Assembly (NCBI RefSeq): GCF_003863965.1
Contig: NZ_RRCN01000001.1
Location: 5,352,304 to 5,416,303 of the forward strand
Direction of reading: 5' to 3'
DNA: 64,000 bases
Source: Paenibacillus oralis
Lineage (GTDB): Bacteria > Bacillota > Bacilli > Paenibacillales > Paenibacillaceae
In this document: positions 41,813-50,474 of the stretch, piece by piece
Numbering within the stretch: position 1 is the first letter of the stretch
Layout: the number at the start of each line of letters is the position of its first letter
Position numbers and translations under genes: made by a program
The notes under the pieces: model-generated
Told to the model about the DNA's origin: nothing
Databases searched by the model: none
The model's input: only the letters and a program-made list of their open reading frames with translations

Positions 41813-42226
41813 GTGAGTGCTTATAAGGAGCGCAGGATCACCGACTACGACGCATTTTAGGAACTGAAAGCTAAAGTCGAAGCATCAAGCGGGACTGGCG
41901 TTGCCGCAAAAGTGATTCCGTGGACGGAGGCTGGTGCTGTGCAGGGGAAATATACACTAGGTACCGCTCATATTGAAATCAGCGCCGTAATGCTTCGCGG
42001 CGGAAAGCTTACGCAGGAGCAGGAAGACAAGGCAGAGCTTATTTCGGTAGAAGGCAGGCACCTTGTTTATAACCATGTGAAAAAAGAGAATAGAAGCTAT
42101 CATTACCTTACATGGTATAACGAACAGCAGGATGCTTACTATCTCTTATCCACTTTCGGCGGGCACGCTTTAACCAAGGAGCAGCTTATAAAGTTAGCCG
42201 GGGAATTATTCCGGGGCGGACTTTGA
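41813..42226 (+). pseudogene. DUF4367-like gene interrupted by an amber codon
   Basis: The 104-residue frame from 41912 is the C-terminal part of a DUF4367-like protein (YTLGTAHIEISAVMLRGGKLTQEQEDK, SYHYLTWYNEQQDAYYLLSTFGGHALTKEQLIKLAGELF). In the same frame coding continues upstream as YKERRITDYDAF-stop-ELKAKVEASSGTGVAAKVIPW. The only break is TAG at 41858-41860, which a single change from CAG (Gln) would give. AAGGAGGTGAGTG lies at the expected start (GTG at 41813). So a roughly 137-codon gene appears killed by one nonsense mutation, unless it is suppressed or restarted at 41912. Confidence 0.65.
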
Positions 42227-42270
42227 AAAAATTCAAATGGGGGGAGTTGGCACGTGATCGTTTTGAAAAA

Positions 42271-42525
42271 GCCGGCTGCTTGGAACGGCAACGAATCGTC
42301 GGCTCTCAAAATAGCGGCAATTTATGTGCTTATTATCCGGAGTAAGTCGTGTTCCCACTCATTAGCGCCATTTTTTGTTCTTATTTTCCTATAAATGGCC
42401 CAGACACGGGGAAACCCCATATGATTCGAGAAAATAGCGACATAAATTGCCTCTATTCCTCTTAAATTGACCGGTATCGCTGGAATAACGCCATTTTTTG
42501 TACTTATTTTTTCGCTGGAGTTTCC
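42271..42525. repeat. Dispersed intergenic repeat, copy B
   Basis: Homologous to 12433-12750 over its full length apart from about 80 bases missing near the left end. The three 25-base units are at 42310-42334, 42361-42385 and 42484-42508, with the same spacing as in copy A. Conserved GATTCGAGAAAATAG block at about 42423. No ORF. Confidence 0.85.
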
Positions 42526-42552
42526 CGGGCAGAAAGAAAGGCTGCTCCTGTC

Positions 42553-42656
42553 TCCAACTTAACCAAACTTATCCAAACTAACTCAACCCACCCCAACTAA
42601 CTAACTCAACTCGTCCAACAAAACCAAACCAAACCAAACCTAACTCAATTCAACCT
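42553..42656. repeat. Low-complexity CAA/CCAAA tract
   Basis: Degenerate runs of AACTAACTAACTCAACT and four successive AAACC units (about 42621-42640). The plus strand is almost free of G. It fills the space between repeat B and the aldo/keto reductase gene; no gene is visible. Confidence 0.8.
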
Positions 42657-42762
42657 ATCACCGTGCCTTGCATGAGGATTAACTTCAACCAGTTAATCCT
42701 TCTTTCGGTAAGATAACGCGCTCCTCTCTCGGCGCGCGTTACGGCCCATGCAACGCCGGCCG

Positions 42763-43665
42763 TTACCGGTGCTGCGCGTACACGTTAGCTTTGCTCACCC
42801 GGCGGATCAGCTGGACTTCCTCGGCGGACAGCGCCGGAACGTCAGCGGCGGCGATGTTTTGCAGCAACTGCTCCCTGGAGCTGGCGCCGGGAATGACGAC
42901 GGCCACCGCCGGGTGGGCGAGGGAATACCGGATCGCCAATTGGGTCAGGCTGCGCCCGTCGGTCTCCAGCTCTTGGAGCTGTTTGCGCAGCGAGATCAGC
43001 TCTTCCAGCTCATAATCGAGAACGCCTTTGACGGGCTCTCTCCCGGCGGCGAGCCTGCCGCTGGCCAGCGGGCCGCGGGCAATAACGCTGATTCCCTTTT
43101 CCTGGAGCAAAGGAAGAACGGTTTCCTCGGCCCGCCGGTCTATGATGCTGTATTGATTCATGACGCTGACGATGGAAGAGCGGGCGGCGTATTCCCGGAT
43201 TACGTTGGGACGAATGGAGGAGATGCCGTATTCCCGGATGACGCCTTCACGCTTCAATTGCTCAAACGCTTCGATTGTCTCATCGATCGGATCTTCGATG
43301 GTTCCTCCGTGAAGCTGATACAAGTCGATATAATCCGTGCCGAGTCTGCGCAAGCTTTCCTTTACGGCCGACAGGATATATGTTTTGGAAGGGTCCCACC
43401 CCCAGCCGTCCTGCCCGGGAATTCTCCGGTTGCCGACTTTTGTGGCCAACACGACCCGATCCCGCCGTCCCCGAATCGCCTTGCCGACGATCTCTTCATT
43501 GTGCCCGGTATCGTACAGATCGGCGGTGTCGAGGAAGTTGATGCCGAGCTCCAGCGCTTCATGGATAAGCGAGACGGCTTTGGCTTCGTCCGTCCCCAAA
43601 GTCATGCAGCCCAGTCCGATTTCGCCGACGAACAAATCGGATGCGCCCAAACGATTCATTTTCAT
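42763..43665 (-). CDS. Aldo/keto reductase, YqkF/IolS type
   Basis: About 300 residues from the ATG at 43665, nine bases after AAGGAG; the earlier ATG three codons upstream touches the RBS. (alpha/beta)8 AKR with NFLDTADLYDTGHNEEIVGKA (catalytic Asp and Tyr), VVLATKVGNR (Lys), YQLHGGTIEDP (His) and VIPGASSREQLLQNI (NADPH phosphate site). Substrate unknown. Monocistronic, pointing towards the repeat-rich gap. A long plus-strand open frame across it (42748-44052) is a GC-driven shadow. Confidence 0.88.
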   Translation of the reverse strand: MKMNRLGASDLFVGEIGLGCMTLGTDEAKAVSLIHEALELGINFLDTADLYDTGHNEEIVGKAIRGRRDRVVLATKVGNRRIPGQDGWGWDPSKTYILSAVKESLRRLGTDYIDLYQLHGGTIEDPIDETIEAFEQLKREGVIREYGISSIRPNVIREYAARSSIVSVMNQYSIIDRRAEETVLPLLQEKGISVIARGPLASGRLAAGREPVKGVLDYELEELISLRKQLQELETDGRSLTQLAIRYSLAHPAVAVVIPGASSREQLLQNIAAADVPALSAEEVQLIRRVSKANVYAQHR

Positions 43666-43731
43666 ATGATCCATCTCCTTAAATCGGCATATGTAAAATA
43701 TAATCTTCGTCTATCATATCATTTAAATATG

Positions 43732-44592
43732 TTAGTGGATGTCGCGTTTTTTGAAGTTTCCTCCGCGCACTTCGGAAACGTCGGATACGACGACAAATGC
43801 GCTGTGATCGATGTCTTTGATGATGGAGAGCAGCTTCGTTTCTTCCATGCGGTTAATGACGCAGTTCAAGATTTGCGTCTCTTCCTTCGAGTATCCGCCC
43901 CGGCCTGGGGTAAAAGTAACGCTTCGGCCCAAACGGGATTGAATCGCTTCCCCGAGTTCTTCCGATTTGCTGCTGATCACCTTGACCGACTTCGATTTCT
44001 CCAAACCGACCTGAATGATGTCGATGACATTTTTGGCGATATAATAGGTTAGCGCCGAGTACAGGGCGTTTTCCAGGCCGTAAATAAAGCCGGCGCCCGT
44101 AAAAATAAAGGCGTTGATGACGAGGATAATGTCGCCGACGGAGAACGGAATTTTGCGGGAAAGCAGCACCGCGAGCACTTCCGATCCATCCATGGCGCCC
44201 CCGCTGCGGAGCACGATCCCGATTCCGACGCCGATCAGCAGCCCCCCAGCCAGGACGACAAGCAAAGGATCTTTAGGTCCCAAAATCGGTTTGATATGAT
44301 GCATCAGCACGGTGGAAACCGATAAAGCCACGATGCCGACACTGCTCATAATCGCGAACGTTTTTCCGACCTGTTTGTAACCGAGGTAGACGAACGGAAT
44401 ATTTAAAATAAACAGCAAAATACCGAGAGAAATGCCGAACAGGTCGGAACCCATGATGCTTAAGCCGGTAACGCCGCCGTCAATGACATCGTTGGGGATC
44501 AGTACGGCTTCCAGACCGTATCCGGTAATCACTGCCCCAATGATGATCATGATGACTCTGCGGATCCATTCGAATAGTTTACTTTTTTTCAT
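43732..44592 (-). CDS. YitT family membrane protein (DUF161-DUF2179)
   Basis: A 286-residue protein with five or six membrane helices, followed by a cytosolic DUF2179 domain. The membrane part has GYGLEAVLIPNDVIDGGVTGLSIM, GGLLIGVGIGIVLRSGGAMDGSEVLAVLLSRK and INAFIFTGAGFIYGLENALYSALTYYIAKNVIDIIQVGLEKSKSV; the C-terminal domain has RSVTFTPGRGGYSKEETQILNCVINRMEE. The family (YitT, YpjC) is widespread in Bacillales; its substrate is unknown. RBS TAAGGAG. Divergent from bioB. Confidence 0.9.
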   Translation of the reverse strand: MKKSKLFEWIRRVIMIIIGAVITGYGLEAVLIPNDVIDGGVTGLSIMGSDLFGISLGILLFILNIPFVYLGYKQVGKTFAIMSSVGIVALSVSTVLMHHIKPILGPKDPLLVVLAGGLLIGVGIGIVLRSGGAMDGSEVLAVLLSRKIPFSVGDIILVINAFIFTGAGFIYGLENALYSALTYYIAKNVIDIIQVGLEKSKSVKVISSKSEELGEAIQSRLGRSVTFTPGRGGYSKEETQILNCVINRMEETKLLSIIKDIDHSAFVVVSDVSEVRGGNFKKRDIH

Positions 44593-44728
44593 CTATTTGC
44601 TCCTTAGTTATTTTGATATATTCATTATATCATTGTTTTATGGGGTTAACCAATTATCTAAAATTTAAGATGAACGTCAGAAGGTTCTTTGCATAACCGG
44701 TTTCTTTTGTTAAAATTTACTGGACTCA

Positions 44729-44761
44729 TTGTTAACCTATCTAGTGATTTTAGGTTGACAA
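44729..44761 (+). promoter_or_regulatory. BirA operator upstream of bioB
   Basis: TTGTTAACC (44729-44737), 15-base spacer, GGTTGACAA (44753-44761): the biotin-repressor consensus with one departure in the right arm. It covers the promoter region, so BirA-biotinyl-AMP should repress bioB. Confidence 0.88.
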
Positions 44762-44799
44762 TTAAGTGATAGTGCTAATTTCTGAAGGGATGGGATAAC

Positions 44800-45792
44800 A
44801 TGATGAAAACGAATGGGCCGTGGGATACTTACGTTTTAAAGGCGCTTCACGGGGATTGCCTCACGATCGAAGAAGGGCTGGCCGTGCTTCAGGCGGAGGA
44901 TGATGAACTGCTCCCCCTGATGGAAGCGGCTTTTCAAGTCAGAAAGCATTATTTCGGCAAAAAAGTGAAGCTGAACATGATTATTACCGCCAAAAGCGGA
45001 CTTTGCCCGGAGGACTGCGGCTATTGCTCGCAATCGATCGTTTCGGCGGCTCCGGTCGCCAAATACACGCTGCTGGATAAAGAGTCGCTGCTTGCCGGCG
45101 CACGCGAAGCGTTGCAGCGCAAAGCCGGAACCTACTGCATCGTGGCGTCCGGCAGAGGGCCGACGGACAAGGAACTGGAGCAGGTCGCGGAGGCGGTGAA
45201 AGAAATCCGGGAGACCATGCCGCTCAAAATATGCGCCTGCCTCGGTCTGCTGAAAGCGGATCAGGCTAAACGTTTGTCGGAAGCGGGAGTTCACCGCTAT
45301 AACCATAATTTGAATACGAGCAGGGCGAATTATCCGTCCATCACAACCACTCATACCTACGATCAGCGCCTCGAAACGGTGAACATCGCCAAGGCCCACG
45401 GTATGTCCCCTTGTTCCGGCGTGATCATCGGGATGGGCGAGACGGACCGGGAAATCGTGGAGATGGCGTTTGCGCTGCGCGAACTGGACGCCGATTCGAT
45501 CCCGATCAATTTCCTCAACGCCATCCCGGGAACGCCGCTGGAGCGAGCCGAACGGACGGCGGCGCTTAAGGCCCTGAAAACGCTGGCCCTGTTCCGCTTC
45601 ATTTGTCCGTCCAAGGAAATCCGCGTGGCCGGCGGCCGCGAAACGAGCCTCCGCTCGCTGCAGCCATTGTCCTTGTACGCGGCCAATTCGCTGTTCGTCG
45701 GCGACTACTTGACGACCGAGGGGCAGGACGTTGCCCTGGATCACCGCATGATTGAGGATCTGGGCTTCGAGATTGAACTCACCGCGATTTAG
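44800..45792 (+). CDS. bioB: Biotin synthase
   Basis: A 330-residue radical SAM enzyme that inserts sulfur into dethiobiotin. The [4Fe-4S] motif CPEDCGYC gives Cys69, Cys73 and Cys76. YNHNLNTSRANYPSITTTHTYDQRLETV and SPCSGVIIGMGET (second-cluster ligands) and FRFICPSKEIRVAGGRE are intact. Double ATG start with GAAGGGATGGG upstream. The other bio genes are absent from the window, so bioB stands alone here, which is common in this group. BirA operator upstream. Confidence 0.95.
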   Translation: MMKTNGPWDTYVLKALHGDCLTIEEGLAVLQAEDDELLPLMEAAFQVRKHYFGKKVKLNMIITAKSGLCPEDCGYCSQSIVSAAPVAKYTLLDKESLLAGAREALQRKAGTYCIVASGRGPTDKELEQVAEAVKEIRETMPLKICACLGLLKADQAKRLSEAGVHRYNHNLNTSRANYPSITTTHTYDQRLETVNIAKAHGMSPCSGVIIGMGETDREIVEMAFALRELDADSIPINFLNAIPGTPLERAERTAALKALKTLALFRFICPSKEIRVAGGRETSLRSLQPLSLYAANSLFVGDYLTTEGQDVALDHRMIEDLGFEIELTAI

Positions 45793-45869
45793 CGTTAGGA
45801 GGATAGCGCGGCTGTCCGTTTTCCATTAAACTGAAAAGGAAAACGAAACGAACAAATGTGGTGATAGGC

Positions 45870-46562
45870 TTGTTTAACATTATGCTAATCGAAGACGATC
45901 GGACGCTTTTTCGGGAAATCAAAGAGCGGCTGGAGCAGTGGTCCTACGGGGTGCATGGGGTTCGCGACTTCGGGGACGTGCTGCAGGAGTTTACGGCGAT
46001 CCGTCCCGATCTGGTTGTGATCGACATTCAGCTGCCGAAATATGACGGGTTCCACTGGTGCCGGATGATCCGGGCGCACTCTAAAGTACCGATTATTTTT
46101 CTGTCCTCGCGCGACCATCCTACCGATATGGTAATGTCCATGCAGCTGGGGGCGGACGATTTTATCCAAAAGCCGTTTCATTTCGAAGTGCTGATCGCCA
46201 AAATCCAGGCGACGCTGCGGCGCGTATACGACTACAATACGGAGCGGGTGGAGCTACGGACGTGGCGCGGGGCCGCGGTTGAGTATGTGCGGAATACGAT
46301 CCGGAACGAGCAGGGGACGATCGAGCTGACGAAAAACGAAATGCTCATTTTAAAAATGCTGATCGAACGTAAAAATCAGATCGTCAGCCGGGAAGAGCTG
46401 ATTCGGAGCTTGTGGGACAACGAGCACTTCGTCAGCGATAACACCTTGACGGTCAACGTGAACCGGCTGCGCAAAAAGCTGGAAGAAATCGGGCTCGGCG
46501 CATATATCGAAACCAAAGTGGGACAAGGGTATATGGCCACGGAAGAGGCGGCTTTGCTATGA
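45870..46562 (+). CDS. bceR: BceR-like response regulator
   Basis: About 230 residues, OmpR/PhoB type. The TTG at 45870 gives MFNIMLIEDD, matching homologues; GGTGATAGG lies just upstream (an alternative GTG is at 45858). Phospho-Asp in LVVIDIQLPKYDGFHWCRMIR; the whole block through SSRDHPTDMVMSMQLGADDFIQKPFHFEVLIAKIQATLRRV is diagnostic of BceR-type regulators. Winged helix: VELTKNEMLILKMLIE-like sequence and NTLTVNVNRLRKKLEEIGL. It activates the adjacent transporter genes in response to antimicrobial peptides such as bacitracin. Confidence 0.92.
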   Translation: MFNIMLIEDDRTLFREIKERLEQWSYGVHGVRDFGDVLQEFTAIRPDLVVIDIQLPKYDGFHWCRMIRAHSKVPIIFLSSRDHPTDMVMSMQLGADDFIQKPFHFEVLIAKIQATLRRVYDYNTERVELRTWRGAAVEYVRNTIRNEQGTIELTKNEMLILKMLIERKNQIVSREELIRSLWDNEHFVSDNTLTVNVNRLRKKLEEIGLGAYIETKVGQGYMATEEAALL

Positions 46563-47563
46563 TATGGAAATTTATAAGGGAACGGCTGAGCTGGATTTTG
46601 CTGATCCTCGGATTACAGCTGCTGCTGGTGTTTATCGCGATGATTGACCGGGCGATCCCGCTGATGCCAATCCTTTATATCGTCTTTTTGTCGATGCTAT
46701 TATTTGCCGTCTTTCTAATTTTGCGTTATTCGAAAGAAACGAGGTTTTACCAGAGCCTTGCGGCGTGGGACGATACGTACGACCTGTCCGCGGTCGCTCC
46801 TCCCGGCAGTCCGTTTGAAGAGATCACGCTGGACATGATAAGCGCGCAGACGGACAAGCACCGGAAGGAAGCTTCGGCACATGTGGCCCGCCTGGAAGAG
46901 GAAAAGGACGACCTGATGTCCTGGATCCATGAAGTCAAAACGCCGCTCACCGCCATGCGGCTCATGATCGACCGGCTGGAGGAAGGGACGCTGAAATCGC
47001 AATTGAGGTACGAATGGCTGCGTATTCACCTGCTGCTGGATCGCCAACTGCATCAGATGCGGATCGCTTTTATCGAAAATGACCGTTATATCGAGCGAAC
47101 GGAACTGGAGCCTGTCGTGCACAAGGAGATCAAGGAGCTGCAAGCCTGGTGCCTGCAAAAGGGCATCGGTTTTGACTTGTCGCTAACGGTTAAGGAGGCG
47201 CTGACGGACGCCAAATGGCTCGGTTTCATCCTCCGGCAGCTGCTGAGCAATGCCGTAAAGTACAGCCAGGCTTCCGATATCGTCGTGGACAGCGGATCGC
47301 AGGAAGGCCAGACCTGGCTGCGCATCCGGGATTTCGGCCGGGGCATCGATCCGAAGGATATGCCGCGCATCTTCGAGAAAGGATTCACGTCGACAGCGGC
47401 GCATCAGGATCATGCGGCTACGGGAATGGGGCTGTATTTGGCGAAAAAGGCCGCGGATTCGCTGTCCATACGCATCGAGGCAGAATCGAGGCCGGGCGCG
47501 GGGAGCGTTTTTACGCTGTATTTTCCGCAAAGCAACGATTTCGTAAGTACGCAGGGCATGTGA
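46559..47563 (+). CDS. bceS: BceS-like intramembrane-sensing histidine kinase
   Basis: A 334-residue kinase with two N-terminal helices (about 10-60) and almost no extracellular loop, the hallmark of BceS. Phospho-His in WIHEVKTPLTAMRLMIDRLEEG; ATP domain with LRQLLSNAVKYSQASDI, IRDFGRGIDPKDMPRIFEKGF and GMGLYLAKKAADSL. It senses peptide through the BceAB transporter rather than directly. ATGA overlap with bceR. Its stop codon lies within a long palindrome. Confidence 0.92.
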   Translation: MIWKFIRERLSWILLILGLQLLLVFIAMIDRAIPLMPILYIVFLSMLLFAVFLILRYSKETRFYQSLAAWDDTYDLSAVAPPGSPFEEITLDMISAQTDKHRKEASAHVARLEEEKDDLMSWIHEVKTPLTAMRLMIDRLEEGTLKSQLRYEWLRIHLLLDRQLHQMRIAFIENDRYIERTELEPVVHKEIKELQAWCLQKGIGFDLSLTVKEALTDAKWLGFILRQLLSNAVKYSQASDIVVDSGSQEGQTWLRIRDFGRGIDPKDMPRIFEKGFTSTAAHQDHAATGMGLYLAKKAADSLSIRIEAESRPGAGSVFTLYFPQSNDFVSTQGM

Positions 47564-47584
47564 CAACATTGTCACATGCCCTGC
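47551..47584. promoter_or_regulatory. Perfect 16-base palindrome between bceS and bceA
   Basis: GCAGGGCATGTGACAA (47551-47566), CA, TTGTCACATGCCCTGC (47569-47584), followed by GTGTTTTGTT. It could end the bceRS transcript and, through its TGTGACA/TGTCACA core, be the BceR-binding site for bceA. A likely -10 TAAGAT at 47630-47635 lacks a -35, and the palindrome centre is about 74 bases before the expected start. Confidence 0.7.
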
Positions 47585-47663
47585 GTGTTTTGTTCGGCGA
47601 ATCGCAGGACAGGGCGGGAGGCGATTGGTTAAGATAGAGGCAGAACCAAAGGAGTGATGGAAA

Positions 47664-48419
47664 GTGGCGATATTGGAAGCCAGCAAAATTCATAAAAGCT
47701 ATGGCAACAAATTCAATAAACAGGAGGTGCTGAAAGGGATCGGCCTCAGCGTGGAAAAAGGTGAATTCGTCAGCATTATGGGGGCGTCCGGTTCCGGGAA
47801 AACAACCCTGCTGAACGTGCTCTCCTCCATCGACAAGGTCAGCCTCGGCAGCATCAAAATCGAAGGCAAGGAATTTACCGGTTTGAAGGAAAAGGAACTC
47901 GCCGAATTCCGAAAGTCCCATTTAGGGTTTATTTTTCAGGAATACAATCTGCTGGACACGTTAACGGTCAAAGAAAACGTGCTGCTGCCGCTCTCGATTA
48001 AAAAAGTGTCCCGGAAAGACGCGGATCACAAGTTTCGCACGATCGCCACCGAACTGGGGATTTACGAACTAAAAGACAAATATCCGAACGAAATCTCCGG
48101 GGGGCAAAAGCAGCGGACGAGCGCGGCACGGGCGTTTATCCATGATCCGAGCATCATCTTTGCCGATGAACCGACCGGCGCGCTGGATTCGAAGTCGGCC
48201 TCCGATTTGCTGGGCAAGCTCAGCGAACTCAACCGGAAAATCGAAGCTACGATCATCATGGTCACCCACGATCCGGTGGCGGCCAGTTATTGCAGCAGGG
48301 TCGTCTTTATCAAAGACGGGCAGAACTACTCGCAGCTGGTCAAGGGAGAAGAGTCCAGGCAGGCGTTTTTTAACGATATCATCAAGGCACAAGGCGTATT
48401 GGGCGGTGTTCAGGGATGA
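47664..48419 (+). CDS. bceA: BceA-like ABC transporter ATPase
   Basis: A 251-residue MacB/LolD-type ATPase. Walker A GASGSGKTT, Q-loop FIFQEYNLLDTLTVKENV, signature ISGGQKQRTSAARAFIHD, Walker B IIFADEPTGALDS, H-loop VTHDP. It drives BceB to remove antimicrobial peptides (for example bacitracin) from their lipid targets. GTG start with AAAGGAGTGATGG upstream; the end overlaps bceB by four bases. Confidence 0.93.
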   Translation: MAILEASKIHKSYGNKFNKQEVLKGIGLSVEKGEFVSIMGASGSGKTTLLNVLSSIDKVSLGSIKIEGKEFTGLKEKELAEFRKSHLGFIFQEYNLLDTLTVKENVLLPLSIKKVSRKDADHKFRTIATELGIYELKDKYPNEISGGQKQRTSAARAFIHDPSIIFADEPTGALDSKSASDLLGKLSELNRKIEATIIMVTHDPVAASYCSRVVFIKDGQNYSQLVKGEESRQAFFNDIIKAQGVLGGVQG

Positions 48420-50353
48420 GCTTAACCCAATTGATTTACCGCAATTTAAAGAAAAATATCAAAAGCTATTACCTGTACGTCTTTGCGCTTATTTTCAGCG
48501 TCGCTTTATATTTCGCGTTTGTGACTCTGCAATACGATCCGGCGCTTGATGAAATCAAGGGTTCCGTGAAGGGGGCAGCGGGATTGGCCGCCGCGTCGGT
48601 TTTGCTCGTTGTCATCGTGGCGATATTTCTGCTGTATGCCAACACGATTTTTATCAAGCGCCGCAGCAAGGAAATCGGGCTATTTCAATTAATCGGGTTA
48701 ACGAAAGGGAAAATTTTTGGGATCTTAAGCAGCGAAAACCTGATCCTGTATTTCGGTTCCATGCTGATCGGCATCTTCGCCGGTTTTTCTTGCTCAAGGC
48801 TGCTCCTTATGATCTTGTTCAGAATCATCGGGGTCGATGAACAGGCGAAGCTCAGCTTTTCAGCGCAGGCGCTGCTGCAAACCGTGATTGTCTTCGCGGC
48901 CGTTTATTTGCTGATCATGCTCATGAACTATACGTTCATCAAGCGGCAGAGTATTCTTTCGCTCTTTCGGGTCGTGTCTTCAACGGAGAATACGTACCGG
49001 AAAATGCGCGTCTCCGAGCTGCTTTTCGGCTTGCTCGGCATCGGATTCATCCTTTTCGGATACAAGGTTTCGACCCGCTTGTTCAGCGGCGCTTTCACCG
49101 CCATGAATGAGCTGTTTCTGGCGATGGTGCTGATCTTGGGCTCCGTTATTTTAGGGACATATTTGTTCTATAAAGGGTCGGTCAGCGTTATTTTTAACCT
49201 GGTGCGGAAAGCGAAGGGCGGCTATTTGTCGCTGAACGAGGTGCTGTCACTTTCTTCGATTATGTTCCGGATGAAATCCAACGCCTTGCTGCTGACGATC
49301 ATCACGACCGTATCGGCGCTGGCGATCGGACTTCTGTCGCTCAGTTATATCTCGTATTATTCCGCGGAAACGTCGGCCGAGCAAAGCGTGCCGAACCACT
49401 TTTCGATGATGGAGCCCGCGGATGTTGCGGCGTTTGAGCAGGCGCTCCGGCAGGCGAACATCGAGTACAAGGAAACCAAACGCGACGTTCTTATGGTCGA
49501 CGCCGACGTCTCCCAAGTTATCGGCGTCAGCACGCAGGACGACGGCAACGGAATCATGACGCTTCCGATCGTCAGCGAGAAATCGGTGGACGGCGTGGAC
49601 ATCGCTCCGGGGGAGACGCTGTTTACGGGGTTAAACGATGCGATGACCCAGTTTATGTCGATCCGGTCGACAGGGGAACTGACGCTTATGGGACAAACGG
49701 ACGAGATCAAATTATCGCTGGTCGGGATGGATAAAATTGCGCTCGTCTCCATTCCTTTTTCAGGCGGAGTGCCTGCGGCCGTTGTGGATCAAGCGGTGTT
49801 TGAACGGGTGGCGAAGGACGTGAACCCGCATATCCAAAGGGGAACCTCCGTATATTACGGCATCGATATCGTTAACCGCGAACAATTGGATCAGGCTGAC
49901 GAACTGTATAAAGGCATGGGCTTTGAAAGTCGTTCCGGCAATATGTCCCAGCCTGAGCTCACCAACAATCAAAAGGGCAACATGGGGCTGATTATGTTTA
50001 TCGTAGCCTTTCTGGGATTGACCTTCCTGATCACTTCGGGCTGCATTTTATATTTCAAGCAAATGGGCGAAGGGGAAGAGGAGAGACCGAATTATACGAT
50101 CCTGCGAAAAATCGGGTTCACGCAAAGTAATTTGCTCACCGGCATACAAATCAAGCAGCTGTTCAATTTCGGCATTCCGCTGGCCGTCGGCTTGTCCCAC
50201 AGTTATTTTGCCGTCAAATCCGGCTGGTTCTTCTTCGGGACTGAGCTGTGGATGCCGATGATCCTGGTTATGCTGCTGTATACGGTACTGTATTCCGTCT
50301 TTGGACTTCTGTCCGTCATGTTCTATAAACGGGTCATCAAAGAATCGCTGTAA
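48416..50353 (+). CDS. bceB: BceB-like ABC transporter permease
   Basis: A 645-residue membrane protein. It has the BceB layout: ten predicted helices, two FtsX-like regions (near 55-170 and the C-terminal 120 residues) and a large extracellular domain between helices 7 and 8 (about 310-520). The N-terminus LTQLIYRNLKKNIKSYYLYVFALIFSVALYFAF is typical. It recognises the peptide and relays the signal to BceS. ATGA overlap with bceA. A GC-rich terminator follows. Confidence 0.92.
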   Translation: MSLTQLIYRNLKKNIKSYYLYVFALIFSVALYFAFVTLQYDPALDEIKGSVKGAAGLAAASVLLVVIVAIFLLYANTIFIKRRSKEIGLFQLIGLTKGKIFGILSSENLILYFGSMLIGIFAGFSCSRLLLMILFRIIGVDEQAKLSFSAQALLQTVIVFAAVYLLIMLMNYTFIKRQSILSLFRVVSSTENTYRKMRVSELLFGLLGIGFILFGYKVSTRLFSGAFTAMNELFLAMVLILGSVILGTYLFYKGSVSVIFNLVRKAKGGYLSLNEVLSLSSIMFRMKSNALLLTIITTVSALAIGLLSLSYISYYSAETSAEQSVPNHFSMMEPADVAAFEQALRQANIEYKETKRDVLMVDADVSQVIGVSTQDDGNGIMTLPIVSEKSVDGVDIAPGETLFTGLNDAMTQFMSIRSTGELTLMGQTDEIKLSLVGMDKIALVSIPFSGGVPAAVVDQAVFERVAKDVNPHIQRGTSVYYGIDIVNREQLDQADELYKGMGFESRSGNMSQPELTNNQKGNMGLIMFIVAFLGLTFLITSGCILYFKQMGEGEEERPNYTILRKIGFTQSNLLTGIQIKQLFNFGIPLAVGLSHSYFAVKSGWFFFGTELWMPMILVMLLYTVLYSVFGLLSVMFYKRVIKESL

Positions 50354-50360
50354 CACTTAA

Positions 50361-50393
50361 ACTCCGGTCCGGCAGGGGCCGGGGTCTTTTTAG
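50361..50393 (+). terminator. Terminator of the bce operon
   Basis: ACTCCGGTCC pairs with GGGCCGGGGT (two G-T pairs), then CTTTTTA. Confidence 0.8.
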
Positions 50394-50397
50394 GCAG

Positions 50398-50450
50398 TTG
50401 ACGAATATTTCATTCGCGGATATTATAGATATATTGAATCTGTAATATCC
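50398..50450 (+). promoter_or_regulatory. Promoter with long inverted repeat for the flavoprotein gene
   Basis: TTGACG (50398-50403), 17-base spacer, TATTAT (50421-50426). GGATATTATAGAT (50418-50430) and ATCTGTAATATCC (50438-50450) form a 13-base inverted repeat with one mismatch that covers the -10 and start site, a good repressor operator. The regulator is not in the window. Confidence 0.7.
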
Positions 50451-50474
50451 ATTTGGTTTAGGAGGAAGATCATC

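Noticed and set aside
42748..44052. 434-codon plus-strand open frame
   Set aside because: It lies antisense to the aldo/keto reductase and the YitT gene, both with clear family motifs and RBSs. The frame is a GC-bias shadow.
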